The position numbers and the translations under genes are program-made. A DNA stretch of 16,905 nt. Source: Promethearchaeota archaeon. GTDB taxonomy: Archaea; Asgardarchaeota; Lokiarchaeia; Sigynarchaeales; MK-D1. The notes under the pieces are model-generated. The model was not told the DNA's origin. It did no database searches and was given only the letters and a program-made list of their open reading frames with translations. Position 1 is the stretch's first letter; every line of letters starts with the position of its first letter. Positions 14,159 through 16,905 of the stretch are shown here, in pieces. The stretch lies in assembly GCA_016839865.1 (NCBI GenBank), contig JAEOTN010000500.1, forward strand, positions 1 to 16,905. The letters are read 5' to 3'.

Positions 14159-14164
14159 CTCCTT
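14159..14164 (-). promoter_or_regulatory. Shine-Dalgarno of the M29 aminopeptidase gene
   Basis: AAGGAG on the minus strand, 9 nt before the ATG at 14149, in the 32-nt gap after the aminotransferase. It fixes the start codon and supports translation from a polycistronic message. Confidence 0.65.
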
Positions 14165-14181
14165 ATACTCATTTCATTTAT

Positions 14182-15306
14182 TTATTTATTTGATATTTCT
14201 AATTCTGTAAGTAATTCATCTATCAAAGTTAATCCTTTCTTTAAATATTCTGGTGGAGTACCTATACCTATTCGGATATATCCATCCATTCCAAACCAAT
14301 CACCCGCTACAACAAATACTGATTTTTCTTTACGTAATTTGTCAGTAAGCATTGTGGAATTCATATCAAAATTATATTTGATAAATACCATTCCTCCTGC
14401 CTGAGGTGGGATAAATTCAAATAAAGTTCCGTGAGATTGAACCCATTCTGTTAATGTTTCAAGATTATCTATCAATACTTTGCGATTTCGGTCAAGAACT
14501 TGTTTTCTCAAATTTGGATCCAATACATAAGCTGCAATTTTTTGGGAAAGCATTGAGCTAGATATAGTAGTGTAATCACTAAACTCCCAAGCTCGTTCAA
14601 TGAATCCTTTTGGACCTACTAACCAACCTAAACGAGTTCCTTGTAGTGCATAAGCTTTAGATAATCCCGAGGAAATCAATACTTTATTATATGTTCCATA
14701 GAAAGTTGAAACTTCTTTTCCAGAAAACTCAGCACCTCTGTAAATTTCATCACAATGCAACCATAAATCATTTTTTTCAGCAATATCTACAATTCGATTT
14801 CTGGATTCTTCATCCATTATGTGTCCTGTTGGATTGTTAGGATTACAAATGGAGATCATTTTTGTTTTTTCAGTAATTAATCCTGAAATTTGATCAAAAT
14901 CAGGTTCCCATCCCAAATCTTGACGGAGAGAAAAAAGTTTCACTGTGATATCGAATGAACGAGCTAATCCCCAAATTTGCATGAAATTAGGAACCATAAA
15001 TAATAATTCATCACCTGGGTTAAGGAGGCTCCAAATAGTCAAGAAATTGGCTTCAGATGAACCATTGGTAACCAGAATATTATCGATTTCTGCTTTTGGA
15101 TACATTATTGCTATGTTTTTTCTTAACGGAATGATCCCATTGGTTTGTGGATATCCCATTGGGAGATCTAATAACTCCTCAATCTGATCTTTCGATAATA
15201 ATTCACGGATAGAATAAGGATGAACATCGCTTTCTGTTAAATTGTATTTTACTAAATTTTCATAAAGTGATTGATTCCGTTCAAGCTTGAAGATTTCAAT
15301 TTTCAT
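14182..15306 (-). CDS. Class I/II PLP aminotransferase
   Basis: 374 residues, fold-type I. Seen: MGYPQTNGIIPLRKNIA (50-66), VTNGSSEANFL (79-89), CNPNNPTG (154-161) with the PLP-contacting Asn158, HCDEIYRG (184-191) with Asp186 and Tyr189, the Schiff-base Lys217 in SSGLSKAYALQGTRLGW, Arg225, and a C-terminal GYIRIGIG arginine that should hold the substrate carboxylate. This set fits the AspC/alanine/aromatic group; the NGSSEANF variant and the short N-terminus are like archaeal and capreomycidine-synthase-like aminotransferases. It probably deaminates amino acids released by the M29 peptidase encoded downstream. There is no SD; a TATA-like element and a tandem 8-mer lie just upstream, so it is the first gene of its unit. 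Exact amino donor unknown; a beta-C-S lyase role is an alternative. Confidence 0.87.
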   Translation of the reverse strand: MKIEIFKLERNQSLYENLVKYNLTESDVHPYSIRELLSKDQIEELLDLPMGYPQTNGIIPLRKNIAIMYPKAEIDNILVTNGSSEANFLTIWSLLNPGDELLFMVPNFMQIWGLARSFDITVKLFSLRQDLGWEPDFDQISGLITEKTKMISICNPNNPTGHIMDEESRNRIVDIAEKNDLWLHCDEIYRGAEFSGKEVSTFYGTYNKVLISSGLSKAYALQGTRLGWLVGPKGFIERAWEFSDYTTISSSMLSQKIAAYVLDPNLRKQVLDRNRKVLIDNLETLTEWVQSHGTLFEFIPPQAGGMVFIKYNFDMNSTMLTDKLRKEKSVFVVAGDWFGMDGYIRIGIGTPPEYLKKGLTLIDELLTELEISNK

Positions 15307-15326
15307 GAGATATCAATTTTAAAAAT

Positions 15327-15342
15327 AAATGAACAAATGAAC
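15327..15342 (-). repeat. Tandem 8-bp direct repeat in the divergent promoter region
   Basis: AAATGAAC (plus-strand reading) twice in tandem at 15327-15334 and 15335-15342; a third near-copy, TAATGAAC, is at 15411-15418 before the PPC gene. The pair lies between a TATA-like element and the expected start of the aminotransferase transcript, a position suited to a repressor site. Confidence 0.4.
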
Positions 15343-15350
15343 AATTAAAT
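15343..15350 (-). promoter_or_regulatory. TATA-like element of the class I aminotransferase unit
   Basis: ATTTAATT on the minus strand, centred about 40 nt before the ATG at 15306, predicting a leader of about 13 nt. It departs from the consensus, so this is tentative. Confidence 0.3.
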
Positions 15351-15367
15351 ATCACTTTGTCAATGAT

Positions 15368-15376
15368 CTTTATTAA
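15368..15376 (+). promoter_or_regulatory. TATA-like element of the PPC-protein unit
   Basis: CTTTATTAA, centred about 76 nt before the ATG at 15448. A start near 15398 would give a leader of about 50 nt containing the SD AGGTGG. Tentative. Confidence 0.3.
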
Positions 15377-15435
15377 TTTTCCAGTTAATTTCGGTCATAG
15401 AAAATCAATTTAATGAACAATGTTTTTCAAATATT

Positions 15436-15441
15436 AGGTGG
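15436..15441 (+). promoter_or_regulatory. Shine-Dalgarno of the PPC-domain gene
   Basis: AGGTGG, 6 nt before the ATG at 15448. It is the only first gene of a unit in this window with a good SD, in agreement with its longer predicted leader. Confidence 0.6.
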
Positions 15442-15447
15442 CAAGTT

Positions 15448-15867
15448 ATGGATTCGAGACGATTTGATAATAAAATAATGTTTCGTGTAGATATTGGGGA
15501 AGAGCTAGTAGAATCAATAATGAGTATTTGTAAAAAACATAATGTGAATTTGGCCTCTATTTCGGGAATAGGGGCTACAGACAATGCAACGATAGGTGTT
15601 TATGACCTGAAAAAACAGATTTATCATCCAACTGAAATTACATCGTTTCATGAAATCACCAATCTAAGTGGTAATATATCAACAATGAATGACCAAATAT
15701 ACCTTCATTTCCATATAACTTTAGGAAATCCAAATGCGATTGCAGGACATCTAAATAAAGCGGTAATTAGCGCTACATTTGAGGGAATAATTGATGAGAT
15801 CTCGGGCGAGATTGACAGAAAGAAAGATAATAAAACCAATTTAAACCTAATAAATTTCAAAGAATAA
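15448..15867 (+). CDS. PPC/DUF296-domain protein
   Basis: 139 residues covering one complete PPC (plants and prokaryotes conserved, DUF296) domain. Seen: RVDIGEELVESIMSICKKHN (13-32), the core turn LASISGIGATDNATIGVYD (35-53), ITNLSGNIS (70-78), and the histidine signature LHFHITLG (86-93) followed by AGHLNKAVISATFEGII (99-115). His87, His89 and His101 occupy the positions that bind a metal in prokaryotic members. These proteins form trimers; in plants the domain is fused to AT-hook motifs, while the prokaryotic single-domain role is not settled (DNA-binding or small-molecule/enzyme functions have been proposed). The charged tail (RKKDNKTNLN) is short. It is followed after 25 nt by a dipeptide epimerase gene and is divergent from an aminotransferase gene. 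A regulatory role here is possible but unproven. Confidence 0.85.
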   Translation: MDSRRFDNKIMFRVDIGEELVESIMSICKKHNVNLASISGIGATDNATIGVYDLKKQIYHPTEITSFHEITNLSGNISTMNDQIYLHFHITLGNPNAIAGHLNKAVISATFEGIIDEISGEIDRKKDNKTNLNLINFKE

Positions 15868-15892
15868 ATTCTGAAAAATGTGAAACTAACCA

Positions 15893-16905
15893 ATGAAAAT
15901 AACTCAAATAGAACTGTTTAAGACTGATATAAAGAAAAAATTCGTCAATGTGACTGCATTAGGTGGAGATCCAGCAGTAAAAAATATTCTGGTAAAAGTT
16001 TCCACAAATCAAGGCATATTTGGATGGGGTGAGATTGCATTTTTTACTCCAGTTACCGGTTCTACACAAAATTCAGATTTTGAGCTAGCAAAACTATTTG
16101 GATCTTACCTGATTGGAAAAGATCCGACAAATATTGAGACATTGACAAAAGATATTTCAAAAAAATTCCACCAATCTACTGTTATATCGGCTTTTAATAG
16201 TGCATTTTATGACATTTTAGGAAAAAAAGCGAATTTACCTGTATATAAATTGCTTGGAGGGCAAAACCATAAAATTCGAACCGATATGACTATTGGGATA
16301 ACAGAAACCATCCATGAGACTATTGAGAAAGCTGAATCTATAAAAAAACAAGGATTTGATGCTGTTAAGATAAAAGTGGGTCGTAAAGACTTTTCGGATG
16401 TTAATTACGTAAAAGTTGTTCGTGAATTGCTTGGAGATGATGTGGAAATTCGTGTAGATGCAAATCAAGGGTGGAATTTACCGATGGCTAAGAAGAATAT
16501 AGATCTAATGATACCTTATAATCTTCAATACGTTGAACAACCTTTGCCTGTTTGGGATTTGTATGGATTTGTTCAATTACGCAAAATTGTAGATGTCCCA
16601 ATATGTGCAGATGAATCTGTATTTTCTGAGCATGATGCATATAAAATAATAGCAATGGGAGCTGCAGATTATTTAAATATAAAATTAGGTAAATGTGGGG
16701 GTATATCTTCTGGTCTAAGGATAAATGCTGTTGCTGAAAGTGCAAATATCAACTGTATGTTGGGATGTTTTGGTGAAACTCGTCTTGGACTTACTACTGC
16801 AGCACATTTAGCAATTGCTCGTCCAAATATAAGATTCCTAGATTTAGATTGTGCGTACATGCATGCTGAAGATCCAGTTAAGGGTGGAATGGAGTATGAT
16901 GATAA
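15893..16905 (+). CDS. Enolase-superfamily dipeptide epimerase (3' end outside window)
   Basis: 337 residues are visible; the family is about 345-370, so only a short C-terminal piece is missing. Seen: the capping domain (1-125, with NSAFYDILGKKANLPVYKLLGG), then the barrel residues: Lys159-x-Lys161 in VKIKVG, metal ligands Asp189 (VDANQGW), Glu215 (VEQPLP) and Asp240 (ADESVF), the second catalytic Lys264 in NIKLGKCGG, and DLD at 317-319. The KxK/DxD combination marks the L-Ala-D/L-Glu-epimerase-like group, in which the two aspartates bind the dipeptide amino group. It interconverts the configuration at the second residue of a dipeptide, for example so that L-specific peptidases can act; the M29 aminopeptidase is nearby. 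The ATG has no clear SD and follows the PPC gene by 25 nt. Exact dipeptide unknown. Confidence 0.87.
   Translation, partial: MKITQIELFKTDIKKKFVNVTALGGDPAVKNILVKVSTNQGIFGWGEIAFFTPVTGSTQNSDFELAKLFGSYLIGKDPTNIETLTKDISKKFHQSTVISAFNSAFYDILGKKANLPVYKLLGGQNHKIRTDMTIGITETIHETIEKAESIKKQGFDAVKIKVGRKDFSDVNYVKVVRELLGDDVEIRVDANQGWNLPMAKKNIDLMIPYNLQYVEQPLPVWDLYGFVQLRKIVDVPICADESVFSEHDAYKIIAMGAADYLNIKLGKCGGISSGLRINAVAESANINCMLGCFGETRLGLTTAAHLAIARPNIRFLDLDCAYMHAEDPVKGGMEYDD

Noticed and set aside
16235..16860. Minus-strand ORFs at the right end
   Set aside because: They are antisense to the dipeptide epimerase, whose catalytic residues are all in place on the plus strand.
1..16905. CRISPR array, tRNA/rRNA genes, transposase or attachment sites
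   Set aside because: No regularly spaced repeats, clover-leaf sequences, rRNA-like stretches, transposase motifs or terminal inverted repeats were recognised; intergenic DNA is too short for most of them.

Overview
This 16.9 kb, AT-rich window looks archaeal. The first genes of most transcription units lack a Shine-Dalgarno (SD) sequence and have archaeal-type TATA boxes 35-80 nt upstream, whereas several internal genes carry SD motifs. The gene mix (GPH-type MFS transporter, TetR regulator with a basic N-terminal tail, MaoC-type hydratases, PPC/DUF296 protein, M29 peptidase) suits a large-genome heterotrophic archaeon, possibly an Asgard/Promethearchaeota member. That placement is a guess from gene content, not from a marker gene. 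No rRNA, tRNA, CRISPR array or insertion sequence was seen.

Region A (1-5840, minus strand) is a five-gene unit read right to left: a methylmalonate-semialdehyde-type CoA-acylating aldehyde dehydrogenase, a class III omega-aminotransferase, an ornithine cyclodeaminase/mu-crystallin family oxidoreductase, a protein with two flavodoxin-like domains, and a second, GSA/beta-amino-acid-type class III aminotransferase cut by the window edge. Together they suggest conversion of beta/omega-amino acids to semialdehydes and then acyl-CoA.

Region B (5940-9543, plus strand) diverges from A across a 99-bp promoter region. It encodes a cytosolic beta-lactamase-fold serine hydrolase and two tandem C45/acyltransferase-type NTN hydrolases. 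A plus B resembles, fold by fold, the bacterial nylon-oligomer pathway (serine amidase, NTN amidase, class III aminotransferase, semialdehyde dehydrogenase). My main hypothesis is an archaeal module that cleaves amide-linked beta/omega-amino acids and feeds them into central metabolism.

Region C (9540-12058, minus strand) holds a GPH-family symporter followed by two small hotdog (MaoC-type) subunits. It is divergent from a TetR regulator (12344-13045, plus). The 285-bp intergenic region contains a 26-bp palindrome directly downstream of the transporter TATA box, a good candidate operator, and a weaker CAATTG-centred site near the tetR promoter.

Region D (13052-16905) holds an M29 aminopeptidase and a class I/II aminotransferase on the minus strand, divergent from a PPC/DUF296 protein and a dipeptide epimerase of the enolase superfamily that runs off the end. 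This looks like peptide and amino-acid scavenging. Overall the window is a catabolic island for amides, peptides and amino acids, with coding on both strands and almost no space between convergent genes.
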